Below the pieces are notes generated by a model, which did not search any database, was not told the DNA's origin, and saw nothing but the letters and a program-made list of their open reading frames with translations. Source: Lasioglossum baleicum (Eukaryota; Arthropoda; Insecta; Hymenoptera; Halictidae). From it: a stretch of DNA of 64,000 bases. The stretch covers positions 13,144,001 to 13,208,000 of the forward strand of contig NC_134932.1 in the NCBI RefSeq assembly GCF_051020765.1, in the 5' to 3' direction. How positions within the stretch are numbered: position 1 is the stretch's first letter; the number at the start of each line of letters is the position of its first letter. Positions 49,385-62,300 of this stretch are shown here, in pieces. The position numbers were made by a program, and so were the translations under genes.

Positions 49385-49928
49385 GGATGTTCTGGAGGTA
49401 CAATGGGAGACAAAAGTACAAAAAATTTTAAATCCATCAATACATGGCAATGAAAGCCATTCATGACTCATGAATGAGTATATTTTGCATTAAACTTTTG
49501 CGAATATTGTACCCTCTGTAGCTATGTTCAGTGGTCTACATTTGTCGCGTTTCCATGCTAGTGAGAGACAACACGATAAATTTGACGTTTTGTAACAGTT
49601 TATAATTTTTCTGCTCTGTAACTCTTTAGTGAATCCCAATACATTTTGAACATAATTAATTACATAATTTTTACTATTATATAATACATATAAAAAAAAC
49701 TGGAGTTTCTAGTTGCATTTTTTCAAGGTTTAAATAGGGTTTGAAGTGGAATTTTATGAATTCTCCATAAGAAGACGTGTTAAAATGTGCAAACTTTAAG
49801 TTGCTATAATTCTTAAACGGTGCGGTGAATCGAACCCAAACTTTGGTAATTGCATTAATTTAGTAAGAATTATATCTTGTCAAATTTTCAAAAATTTTGT
49901 TGCGTTTTTATATACCTCCAGAACATCC
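49385..49928. mobile_element. MITE with 16-bp inverted ends in a TTAA target
   Basis: GGATGTTCTGGAGGTA at the left end is the exact reverse complement of TACCTCCAGAACATCC at the right end. Direct TTAA sequences flank it at 49,381-49,384 and 49,929-49,932. The 544-base interior is AT-rich and non-coding. A TTAA duplication points to piggyBac-like elements. A TA duplication with ends one base longer (Tc1/mariner type) fits the same sequence, so the superfamily is open. Confidence 0.75.
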
Positions 49929-49932
49929 TTAA

Positions 49933-51140
49933 GCAAAGCTAATCTCCATCGTAGAGTACACGATGTCTAAATGGATGAATGAAGAGCACGTCTCCCTCTT
50001 CCTCTCTGATTCTCTCGTTCAATTGATTGGTTGGCGAGACAGGTGCGTCACGCGTCGTTCAGTGGCAAACGTCAGGCGCATGATTTTTCGAGCGCGTGCA
50101 AGACACGTGTTGCCGGTTTGTGGGCGGGAACGAAGTAGAAACGGAACAGGTGAGCAAACGTCATCTTCCGTTGCTGACGAATTACCATAGACACCGGACA
50201 GGCGCCCGATTTAATTCGATCTGCCGTCAACGACGGTTTTCTCGCCCCGTGTTTTGGCTAGGCGACCGACCGCCGCGACACGTTGTCCACGAAATTTAAT
50301 ATTCGGATGTGCGCCCAGCTCTTTCGAAAGTTCGCCGGGAATAGAGTCCGGGAGAAATACGGTCCACGAACCCCGGGATACTACGACCATCCCCCCTCCC
50401 CCCTCCCCCCCGCCCGGTTAGGCACCGGCCATTTTCGAGATAATGATTTTACCAGTGGGACAGAAATATCGGAGGAATCCGAAGCGATCGGGCCAAATCG
50501 AATTGTCCGAGTCGGTGGGCTTGCCTCGCGCGAGATCTATGGATCCTGTCTATCAAAACTTAATCTGTGATCATCTCGTCTGTTTCGTGTGTTTAAATTT
50601 AACAGTTGAATTGGCATGTTCTCCGACGCTTCCGAGAAAGTAGCTGAAACTTTATTTCCGTCTTGTCTAATCTTTCTTACCATGCCACAGTACACATTCT
50701 CCATAAAACGTGATGGTCTATAAAAGCGAGAATTTGTACGAAGTAAAAGATGCTATTCCTGGTGACAGCAAGATCATTTTGTGATCTTTTAATGGAAGAT
50801 TTATGAAAGGTCGCGTTCAACTCTTGAACGGAGTTAATGCAACAGAGGTTTCATTAAAAATCATGTCGCAGTTTAATAATACTGCGTTTCCGTCCTAATA
50901 AAACTCAGTTCTCACGCTTTAGCTCGACTTTCCGGAAAGAACTCTTGGTGCTTAAACCAACCAAATGAACGAAAGGACCTCGAGCAACTCGAAAACTCTT
51001 TCTCGTTGTTACGTGCGTTATGAAGTCACGAACCGAAGCATTGGCACAGCTATTGACCTAGTTCTTAATCATTAGATTGAACCAAACGCAATTTCCGCGT
51101 CCACTTTTCAAATTTCAGTCGCAGAGTTCTCCAGAATATA
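49933..51140. other. Non-coding stretch, no gene seen
   Basis: CpG-rich at 50,000-50,560, with a C-run tract listed separately. No supported exon. Confidence 0.5.
50391..50415 (-). other. G-quadruplex-forming motif on the minus strand
   Basis: The plus strand reads C6-T-C6-T-C7-G-C3. On the minus strand this is four G runs of at least three separated by single-base loops, the classical rule for a very stable G-quadruplex (with an i-motif on the other strand). Any regulatory role is unproven. Confidence 0.7.
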
Positions 51141-51352
51141 GCAGGACTCACTAAAAAAATTGGGGAGCTTGTTAAAAAGTCGTAGGGCTTGCAAGGAGGA
51201 CATATAATGCTCACAATCAGTAAAAAATCTCAGACTTCTCCAGCAAAGTCGTAGTCATTTCCAAAAACTTGTTGGGCTTCCAAGGACATATAGGTCTCTA
51301 AGAAAATTGCAGAACTCTAAAAAAACATTATACTACAGCTTAAGAAAATAGT
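51141..51352. repeat. Second array of the ~20-bp degenerate repeat family
   Basis: Units such as GGGGAGCTTGTTAAAAAGTC and AGGGCTTGCAAGGAGG recur loosely. The word GAGCTTGTTAAAAAG is shared exactly with the array at 38,412-38,628. The copies here are more diverged. Confidence 0.5.
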
Positions 51353-54300
51353 AGTCGGCAATTGCTATCGGCTATCTGCTGGCAGCCCGTTTCTTATCCA
51401 CTTCGTCGTATCCATGTCGCGCGCTTTGTGGAGTCATAGCTGATTGCACTTAACCGCGGTGTGCGGAACTCGATTATTTTTGCTAGAGACGCACGTTCCT
51501 CGGAAAACGGGGAGTGCGAAGAACGGTAGATAGCTGGCAAAAACCGGGTGCGAAGCCTGTAACTATTGGACGACGAAACGAAACTCTCGGCGCGCTCGGT
51601 TTTGTTCGGATTCGCATTATTTCCGTTGGCTCGCGTTTTCCGCGGCTCACCGATGCATTAATCGGGGTCGACGCACAAGGGGATAATTCCGCATGGAAAG
51701 CTGCGGCGAAAACGTGGAATGAAAATTTTCGCCGACGTGAAAAGTAGAAACGGAGTGACATGCACAGACGGGTCGGGTCGGTAGGTTTGAAGCGAGAGAG
51801 CCTTCTGAATGCGATTATCTCGAAAACGCAGCCCCGTGGTAACAAGATTGGGAATCTTTTACGCCTACTCTAGCTTCATGTCGAGGTGATTTCACCGCAA
51901 AATCCTAGGTAGAATTTTTGGAAATAATTTTTTCAAACGTATTGTTTCGCATCCGAATTTAGTTTGCCGATTCTCACAGCGAAACTAACGGCGTACAAAA
52001 CAATCGCTCGATCTCAGCGAATCCTTTATTTTGAATTCTTTGTGCTCGCTTTTTCTCGAACTCCGTCTCTGCAAAGCCGGCTCGCCATTAGACTCCTTTA
52101 AGCTCGAGCCAATCGTTATCAACGGGTGGTTTAAAAACTACGCGGTGCAGGTGCAGACGGGGCTCGTCAAATTCGGACTGGCGACACACAATCGTGAGAA
52201 TCGATGGGATACGTGGGAACAGCTAGCATCGGACTGCCTCCACCAATATTGGATTGCTATCTGATCCTTCCGGTATTTATTGTTTCTGGAATGGAGATGG
52301 CGCAAAGGCTGCCTTTATTATTCATCGTTGGCGACTTTTTTGTGCTAGGTGGAAACCCTACTATGCCCCCCAAAAAAGAGAATAGAATCCTATGAATGTT
52401 TAAAATCCGTTTTTGATAACCTTTCGCACTAGAAGGTATTTTAACTCGACATACATATAATATGTTGCTTCATTTTGAATATAGGAGATCTATAAATGTT
52501 TCAATAGGTTAGGTTATCGTGAACAGAAATAGGTAGACAAGAACCCCCGATAATCAGAATTAATTAGACGTTAACATATGGGTTATTTGATGAATCTGTA
52601 CCAGAATCCGTATTCACACACGTGGAACGTATGAATCACTCGTTGCTGCGAGGGAACATGTGTTGACTAATCCTGGACATAAATTCAGTCAAAACAGGAA
52701 ATCTTTCATCTCGAATTATTTTACAAGTTCCAGTCGCAGAAGAATCTGTGAATATAAAATCATGAAACTTTATTGGCACGAAATGGGGAACAAGTGACCG
52801 AAGACTTGTTACCGAGTCTGTCTGCTGGGAGCATCGAGGGACAGAGGAATCTGCAACACATAAAAACGACGTGATTCACGGCGCGGAAGGGTGATAATAA
52901 AATACCGGGCACTGTCTTTTGTTGGCAGAATGGGGCGTAAATCGCGACAGGGCAGGGTCCCGAACAAGATCGTAAATCGCGGTGTACGAGTGCCGCGGCT
53001 GTTTTTCCCGCTCCGTTTCCGTTTTCCACTGGCCAGCGCCGAATCAATCGTCGGATCAACCACACGAGCTTTAATTAACCGGGATGATCCGATGCGATCT
53101 GGAATCGCTCCGTTCCTTCTTCGTGACGCGATCTCCGCCGCGAACGGATCGACGTAAATCCACCGGAGATCGTTGATCTCTCTCTCTACCTCTGCTTCTC
53201 GGAGATTCGACTTTCGTTTTGCTTGTTTTTTAAGACGCACGAGCGTGTAACGTGATTCGGGAGCCTTCGCGAAATCGATACTTCCCTCGATCGACCATTG
53301 ATTTTTCGGCAGCATGTGGGAATAACTTTGGAACTGTGCGAACTAGAAAAATGTTGTACTATGTTCTTGAAATAACACATTGAAGAAGAAGGACTCACAG
53401 AATTAGAAATGAATGATGACTTTAAAGTTCGCGAAATAACATCGAAGTTGTTAATTGAACGACAGGATACCTTGTTGCGCGCACCGTGGAAGTCGCGCTG
53501 TTCTAGTTATTCACCGAACCCGATGTTCCAGGAACCCAGCTATAGACGCTCGTGTAAACATTTACGAGGCTTACGATATCCACGGAAATATGTATTTAAA
53601 TTCGAGGGCACGCCGAAGCGGTATCTTGAACAGTTTCGCGTGTCTCGGAGTCGTATATTATCCGGCAATTAGCTGTTAACATGGCGAACAAGTGGCACGT
53701 TTCATTGCGTGTCGGACGACCTGTTGCCGGACTCGATTTGCATTTGTTTATTGCTTGAAATACCTGGAAGGCAATATGGAAAAACTATATTACAAAGTTA
53801 ATACATCTGTTTGTTCGCGATCATCTTAGAAACATGCGCACGTATGTAGCATTGAGTTATGATGATATTATTGTAATTAATTCTGCAAACGCAACACGTT
53901 CAATCATTTATTTAATGTTCTCTACAGTCTCCGGAGAAAATTGTCGATTCTACCAAACATTGTTGAGACTGCAAGCGAATGATATTTTATGATATTTGTA
54001 ATAGTTATTTCTTCTCGTGGTTGCACATTTTGTGATTATTCAAATTGACCAGTATCTTTAATAGCATTGCGTATCGATTGGCAATCTGTTGATCGAGAAT
54101 GCGATGGCAGGAGCGATAATCGACCGGGCCCGGTTCGATCGTAAAATTTCGAAAACAACGTGTTCCTGGCTGTGCATGGTTAAACTGCTGGGCAAACGTT
54201 TGCGAGTTAAGGAAGTTACGCACGCGATGATGTACACCGAGAAGTTTCTTAATTAAATGAAACTCCAACACACAGTTCGGTGAGTGTATTGTTGGCCCGG

Positions 54301-57300
54301 CCGCATTGTTCCCAAGTTAACAGCAAGCCGAATTTTCCCGTAAACATCTGTCATAAAGGCTTACAAAATTATCGGTAGAGCACGCGAATTAATTCGACGA
54401 TAATGATGCTCCTCCTCTCGGGAAACAGATAATGGAATTCGGTATGGTTCGATAAACATAAGCGTGAATTTCAAGGAACAAATTACAGGGTCGAGATTAT
54501 TACACGGGACCAGTCTCGAAACTGTCTGCACGCTCTCTCAGGGATGTACAAATCGATGGGCCGCCTTTATTCTACGATTGCGAAGCAATTTTGAATGCCA
54601 TCATAAAATTATTAAGCGTACAATCCAATTATAGAGAGCGTAACAATATTTTAAATTCCGTAATTCCGTAGAAAAAATCGCGGAGCTCTCCAGAGAATTG
54701 TAAAAGCTGATAAAAAGACTTGCAGAGATTGAACACGTGGAGAAAAATGTTTGGGGCTCGTTGAAAGTTCTCGAGGAGAACGGTGCGGCCCTGTGCGTGC
54801 CGAAGAATGCCCTCCACGTAAATAAAGCAATGAATACATCGGGGGAGCACGAGAAAAAAGGAAGCCGTAGGAGGATCGGTGCTCGCCTGGCCGTGAAAAA
54901 GATACGGTTCCCTTGATATCTATCTATCGCGATGGCGCATGGCGGCGCGGCGCGGCGGTCGCAAAACCATCCTAATAAAGCTAGGCCGTGGCGCATTAAA
55001 ACCGCGGAAACATCGGACAGGGAACGTTTTTACGGGTTCAGATTGCGTATCCGGGATATCCCGATGATCCTGGAAATGGAAGAAACTTGCGATGGAGTTG
55101 TTTACGGTTGCGCGGAGAGAATGAACTTCCCAAGATCCCCTGTGTCGGTCAACAACTAAAAGGGGGCTTGCTGCAGCAAGAAGAATAGCTGCCTCGTTTG
55201 TCTGGCTATGTACATCCACCCTCGCGGCTGCTATACCACTATACCTTTATCAGCTGACGCGATTGCATCGCTCGACTGCGCTGACGCTGAGTTCGCTCGT
55301 ATTTATTTATTTATCAAACGAAACGTACTCATCAAACACAAAGGCAGATACACGAGGATTTTTCTTTGATTTTAAATCACTTTATCCGTTTGTTTTCTGA
55401 TTTTTGAAAAATCGTTACACCAGAAATATTCGACCCGGAGCTCCGGTGAGGTCCGCTGAGCTGCTGGTCTTAATTTGATTCGCCAGCAAAAAATGTTAGT
55501 AATAAATAGACGATGTATTTCCACCGGATCGAATTTTGGATGAAATTTCTCGCGTTCCAAAAACCGCAGCAATCATTTTTTGATTCGCCACGAAGACCGA
55601 TGCGCGACAATTACTCAGCCGAGGAAACGATAAAAAACGAGTCCATTATGGTTGCCAGAAAAATGTCCTCGCCCGGTTGTATTCGCTTATCGTTTTCGCC
55701 GATAGCGATGCAATTATTTAGCCACCGGACACGTGGTTGTGGCCGCGTGAGTATTTTTCATTTCCCCGTTTTTATTGCGAAACCGGCTTGACCGACAATC
55801 GACCAAGGATCGAATAACGATGTCCACGGGAAATTACCAATAACCCCACTCATTCTTCACTCGACAGGACACACTTTCTCGTCCGACTGTCCGCAATGCA
55901 TTCGCATAACGTTCGCATTATTTTTGATGCCGCGACTAGGAGTCTAATTTTATGTGCCGAGTCGCGAGCCTCTTTTTCTCCCTGTCTCTTTCTCGTTTCT
56001 CATTTTAGAATGTTTAAGACAGCCGTGTAAATATCGCGCTCAAATTAATATATGTTTGGCTAAAATACAAAATTTTTCATTTTCCCAATGATTCTGCGTG
56101 GAGAATTATATTCGAATATATTTCATTTAAATTCCCTCGACGATAGAAAATTGTCCTTTTTTATCGGACTTTGTTAATTGATCATATTTTACGTGAAGTA
56201 TAAAGCCTTGCGGCACCAGAGAATTTGAAGTTGATATTACAGTGTCTCTGATTTGATAAACTTCTTTGTCCTTAATTCACGACTAATGAAGGTAAATTTT
56301 TGCGGAGAGTTATTCAAAACGGAGGAAAGTTTGAGTGAAAATATTTGTCTTTCACCGATGGTCGTCACTGTTACTACATTATTTGACCGTTCATCTCACC
56401 GCGTAATTTTTCCCATTTTTCATCATCTGGCTTTCAGTCATCATTCCCCCGTTCCTCTTTTCTGTTCAATTTCTGCTACAGTGATTTTTATCTCGTACTT
56501 TTGTTAACCTACTTTTTCTATATGGGGACATATATCATTTCCGTTCTTGCTAATCGACTTGGAAAATTTTTATTCCGCCTACGGGTCTACTGTCTAATGA
56601 CCAATAAAAATCAATAAAAACTGTCCCGCGTATGTGACAGACACAATTTTTATTGAGCAACTAAAGCACTGTTTGATGGTCATTTAAACTCAGTTTTTAG
56701 TCCATCGAATAATTATAGCTTTTACGAGGCGATCAAGTTGTTAAATAGTGTCATGTTTTCAATTCTGATTTGTGCGTGTAGTAATTTACGCAAATAACGT
56801 TCCAGATGTTGCTTATTTATAGGTAGCTCTGGAGTGACACGTGAGTTTGATTGTAATCCTTCGCTGTCCTCACGAATCATCGATTCGAGGAACAGTTAAT
56901 GTCCATCCGACCATTCCATCCCATTTGTTCGATACATCGTTCGGGAACGCCGATGACCCGTGCACGTTTTGGACGTTCGTCGAATTATGGTAAAATTCGC
57001 AAAATCGTTTGACACGAACCGATGACGAGTGATCGTGACGGTGCGCACACCAAATAATTAGTTAACAAACACGTGTGTCCGACAAGAGCTGAATACGTGT
57101 CAAACAAAAGTGACTAGACACAGTAATTTAAGCAGCACAGTATCTGAAATTTTGCATACAAAATTATTGAAAAACACCGGTTCATTATCTCTAACTTGGA
57201 TTTATTAAATTTACAGAACAACTTCATAAGTTACTCATACGAGATAAAGCTGACACAGAAAATGTCAATATTCATAAAAATTGTAACGCTTCGTTCGAAC

Positions 57301-58185
57301 AGGTTACGCGGAACGAACGACGCAACCTTGCCCCGGAAATTTCATAACCGGCACCGAGACAAATCATTAACATTCAAAATTGTCCATAAAATTTCCAATA
57401 AACCCACGAGCATGTTACCTGAGCTACAGGAGATTCCGGTTTACGAGGGACGAGGGATTATGATGCCCACTGATCCTTGGCTCGTGGAGGCGACGCTGTC
57501 GACGCTGCCGCGATGATGTATTTTCTAAAATCTTATGTTATCGCGGGTAAACCTGAATTGGAAGCTTCTTTCGCTATATAAAACAACTTTCTTTCTGAAG
57601 AACTGTCGGGAACCGAGTGTGCCTTTTACTTTTAATTTAATACCATTCGTTTGTGGGAGCTACTGAAACGTTGAGACCACGAGCAAATTGCAGAGCCGAA
57701 CATTCGAAGATAAGTGTGAAGCCAGGTGTGTAAGACAAGCTAAGACAAGTGTGAAGCTCCCTAGAAAAATGAAATAGATAAATGAAAAATCAACGAAGAG
57801 GGTTGGTCATCGTCGGAGACATTAAAAAATTGGCCAGGTGTTCCGAGAGACAGACCACGGCCCTGTCAATGGCCCATTGTTCTAAGTCTCGACACCCGCG
57901 CCCGGAGGATCAAGTAGCAAAGGTTCGTGCTCGACAAGACGAATTTGTAAAGAACGCGTCGAATATGGAATCGATGCGATCGTAATCGAGACGCGAGGTG
58001 TCGATTGTGGTTGCACGACTCATTAGAACGCGACAAGATCACGCCCGAGCAGCATGATCCCCGAACATGACCATAAACTTCTAACGAGCATCGTTAGCCA
58101 GGGTCTTGGATCAATCATCGATTACTATCGTGGCCGTACATTATCTCGCTACTCGACAATTCCCTCGCACGCTGTTCGGACGTTC
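51353..58185. other. Non-coding stretch, no gene seen
   Basis: Short open frames (for example 57,196-57,516 and 54,601-54,996) carry no recognisable domain. A GC-rich patch with GGCGCGGCGCGGCGG lies near 54,940. Nothing else stands out. Confidence 0.45.
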
Positions 58186-58885
58186 TGAAAAAAAACTTTT
58201 AAAAAAAAAAATTAAACCGACTTCGAAAAAACGCACTAAAAAGTATAAAATAATTTCCATTTAATATATGTGAATACACACGAACTTAAATACAATACAA
58301 TCTTTTCGAAGGCGGCGCAAAATTGAAAATTTTCGACACTGGAAATTACGAAAATCCTTAAATTCTTCTAAATACTAATATATTTATATTTAAATAATAA
58401 GATATTTGCGCCGCCTCCGAAAAGATTGTATTGTATTTAAGTTCGTGTGTATTCACATATATTAAATGGAAATTATTTTATATTTTTTAGTGCCGTTTTT
58501 CGAAGTCGGTTTAATTTTTTTTTTTAAAGTTTTTTTTTATTTCACACTTTTCTTTATCTCTGTTATTATCTCTGTCAGCCGTCACATTCCAAATCGTAAT
58601 TTATAAATATTTGAAAGCGGAAATCGATAGCGATAACAACGTCGCGTCGTTACTGTTCCTAATGTCTAACATTCAGCGGAGTTCACGACGGTATCACCAC
58701 CCTACATTTTCGCAAATAAAATCGTAATTAATAAAGAAATGTAAATTTTTTTTTGCACGGGACCATCCCGGGAACATACTCTACAAGATGCAAAAAGTTT
58801 CAAACATACATAGAAAAAAAAGCGAAAAAAAAGGCACATACAGATCGAATTGAGTAACCTCCTCCTTTTTCGAAGTCGGTTAAAA
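58186..58885. mobile_element. Fold-back / Helitron-like repeat with AACCGACTTCGAAAAA ends
   Basis: Two arms of about 135 bases (58,186-58,322 and 58,405-58,538) are near-perfect reverse complements around an 82-base loop. Each has TTAAACCGACTTCGAAAAA near its outer edge. A third copy of that end, in the right-facing orientation (TTTTTCGAAGTCGGTTAA), closes the element at about 58,866-58,883, after a section with A/T runs. Read on the minus strand, that end starts AACCGACTTCGAAAAAGGAG, which I recall as a very abundant non-autonomous Helentron-type repeat in insects. A copy inserted head-to-head with a truncated sister would give the fold-back. It encodes nothing. Confidence 0.6.
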
Positions 58886-58998
58886 ACCAGGCGATTCGCG
58901 ACATTCACCACCTTGCTCGGAATGATGGAAAAAGTTATAATGAAATATCACGGGAAAGGTGAACTTGGCTAAAGGTTTAATTTAAACACGCCGCGCCG

Positions 58999-59390
58999 CA
59001 CAGTGGGCCAGATCGACGCGCTAGCTGTTCATGAGTTCAAAAATCAAAGTCCTCATATCGATTTTTAACGAATGTACAATGTTTCTTAAATGGCCATTAT
59101 ATTCGAAAACGATAATATTAATTAAACTTATTAAAAACTCTTCCATTTCAAATAATACAAAATTTTAACTTTCATCACACTCGTTACACACATTAGCTCG
59201 ATTAGATGATGAATTTCAACTGAAATTTTTGGCTCGCGCGCAACGTGACAGGGCATCGTGAACGATTGTTTATTTTTTCCAATTTCACTTCTTATTTTAA
59301 TAATGTATATTCAAGAATCTTCCAGAAACGACATTGTATAATAACACGGAAGTTTATTTTTTTATTTTTGTCCCATGACAACGCACTGTG
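58999..59390. mobile_element. Possible second Transib-like remnant
   Basis: The left end is CACAGTGGGCC, preceded by CGCCG (58,994-58,998). The right end is CACTGTG at 59,384-59,390, followed by CGTCG. The heptamers are inverted, and the flanking pentamers differ by one base and both fit CGNCG. Beyond the heptamer the two ends do not match, so this may be chance or a rearranged copy. The interior is AT-rich. Confidence 0.3.
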
Positions 59391-59395
59391 CGTCG

Positions 59396-62300
59396 TGGCA
59401 CGTTGAAAATTGGAACACCGCGAATAACCAAGCTAATAAAAGGTGTAGCGGTTATTCGAGTATGTGTGTGCTGCGTGGAATATTAAATATCTGTTACTCC
59501 AGTCCTCTGAAATGCCCCCTATAAGGGTAGTTTTATAATGTAAGGACAGTTTCTCATCCAATAAATGAGTCTGGTTGATCCCAAAGAATCAAATTCTACG
59601 ACCGGGAGAACCCCTAAAACTTCTGTTTAGATTGAATAATATATAATTTACAGAGACACACACACGAATCTCTCTCGTCCATGTTTTTGCGAGTCTAGCG
59701 CCGGGAAATAAGAGATGCTGTAATCTTGAAAATTCCAGACTGTCCTCGGGTGAAAAGTGGCCTCCGTATATCAGGGGTCCTGTTAGAATTACACGTCGCG
59801 GCGCATCGATCGATCGGGGTTCGCCGGGAATTATAGTGATCCGGTCCCGGGACAAGCGGGAACGTATCCACAACCCCCTGTATATTACGTATTCTCTTTC
59901 CGTCGAGGTGCTTCGTATCCGGACAATTTCGGGGCCCGGTCTGCCACCGTTTATCCAGCCCCTCTCGCTCTTTCATTCTCTCTCTCCCGTCTAATGAGAT
60001 TCGGAGTATCGTGGAATTTAATAACATCGCCGAAGTCTCGAAACTTGTGATCGAGTCGCGGCGCTGCTGTTTCGCGGAAAGTTCGCCCGGCATAACTCGC
60101 AGGAGTCGCACGGCCCATGGCTCTGCAACGAATGCGAATCGGAATCGGATTTCCCAGTGTTCTACCGAGGCCGAGATTATCAATCTTTACTTCGAACGTG
60201 GGCGGAAAATCCGAAGGGACGTGACGCGATATTGTGCTCTTCGAGTATACTTTGCCAGCAAAAAAAGTTTTCGTCAAGAAATACATGATTCCTGTTAATC
60301 TTCCACTCGATGTTCGCTATTTTTTCCACCCCTCTGCTGCCGTTTCTTTTTCATGTACTACCGACATCCGAGAGGATTTATTATAGCAAGGCTGACGATC
60401 GATCTGAGATCGTGAACAAGCGGAAAAGGGAGGCAGTTCTCGAGGCGGTGGGTTTTGCGACCGCAGCAGGATTTCTTTCTCTTCTGTCCTCTATCGAACA
60501 GAATGGATAACCATGCTCGGACGATGTTCGATCATTTCTTTTTTGAACCTCGCGACGAGGGTGGTGGGATTTATGCTAGGTGTCGGCGAACAAATGTCGA
60601 GGGGGACCTGTTCGACCGGTTATGGTAGCTGATCGAATTAGCACGGCCATCGAAATAATGTGCTTTTAATTTTTCGGTGTGTTATGGATGAGGTGAGCGC
60701 AGAAGCTGCAAGGATTTCGCTTCAGATGTTAGTAGACTAATTGAGATAACACTTATCGAAGAAGAAGGCAGTATGTATTCACATTTCTAAGATGAACCGA
60801 TCAAGAAGAGATGGTCGATAAGTCCAGAGGACTTATAATAACTTATAAAAATAATATCCTCGATCTCCCGAAGATCCATCGGACAGCCTCGATCGTTCGA
60901 TGCCGGCAAATCGATTTTTTCTTCGTGCCGGGAGATTTATGATCGTCGAGATCGCGGCGTTTCTTCGGGATCTCGATCCCTCGGGCGTCTCACGGTGTGC
61001 GCGTGTGTGTGTGTCTCTCTAATAAAATTCTCGTGTGTTTTTCTTCGCGCGACGATCGGCAATGTTACGCGCGGCCGGGAAAGAAATCGCGAGGAATCCT
61101 GTCCGCAATTTATTGCACTCGCGGGAATCGCCTGGCCATCGATTTACGCCACACCTGATGCTTTTTCGATCGTCGACTGGTCTTCTCGAACGTTTTCGCG
61201 ATCGCATGCCCCACACTCTACACCGATACAGAATCGATTCGCTCTCTCGATCTCTCGAGCCTGGATTTTCCAGGAAAAGATCGTTTCTGCTCCCAGAGAA
61301 ACCCGCTGGGGAAATCATTACCATCGAAAATTCTAATGAACCGTGATGAAAGCGTTTCGCGTGCGAGAAAGCATTCGCAAGTTGTTCTGCGAGTATCAAT
61401 TTCGATCTACTCGATTTTCAAAGTTGCAAACATTTCTAAGTATTACTAACAATCGTAGATATAACGATTAAAAATCGAGAGTATAATCCTATCTTTCAAA
61501 GGAACGGGATGTACGAATTTAGAAACTCATGTATTAATTGCAACAATTTAAAACAAATGTAGTCTGATATGCATAAGCGGATTAGGATCGCAGGGTTGAA
61601 ATCTCTGTGACGTAATGCTGAACTATGTCCCATCCAATCAGCTCTTCTGAACTCACGTCGTTAACCAGACGTGTCCACACATACTTTAACATTCTGCGTA
61701 TAATCGCGAAATTCGTTGGACCTGTGGAAGTGAATCAAACAGAATATCATGTACAATGGATCAAGGTTTATTGAAAATTCGATCGCACTCGGTACGCATT
61801 GGGTGGTCTGCTTGCCGAGATTTTCTAACAACCGCGCTGCTGTACAAGTCGACACGCGTGTCGAAGTTAACAAAAGCCGTACAGTTTTTGCACAAACACG
61901 ACCGAATGAAATATTATATGATTGAGTTGAATGGCTTGCAATCGTAATAATTAGTGGCCGTGAATCGAGCTGCAGAAATATTCAAAACAATCAAATGCAG
62001 GCCTATCTCTCCAGTTTTTCTTCGATCACAAATGCATCAAATTGAAATCAAACGAATTTACATGAACAAACTTGTAACTCAAAATATTTGTAAATGCATT
62101 TTATCGCGAACACATAAAATCAGCAGATAATTCATGAAATGCGTTATTGTTTGAGAAAAGAGTAAGTACTAAAATCGATGGAGCACGAAGGCGAGCTAGG
62201 AATTCTGCGACGATGTGGAGAATAATGGGGCGTACACTGCGTGAGTATCAGCCCGTTGACCCGTCGAAACGAATTCGCAATTTCGTCTGCGTAATTTCAA

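Noticed and set aside
57196..57516. 106-codon frame ending in EATLSTLPR
   Set aside because: The last third looks protein-like, but I recognise no domain and see no confirming splice partner.
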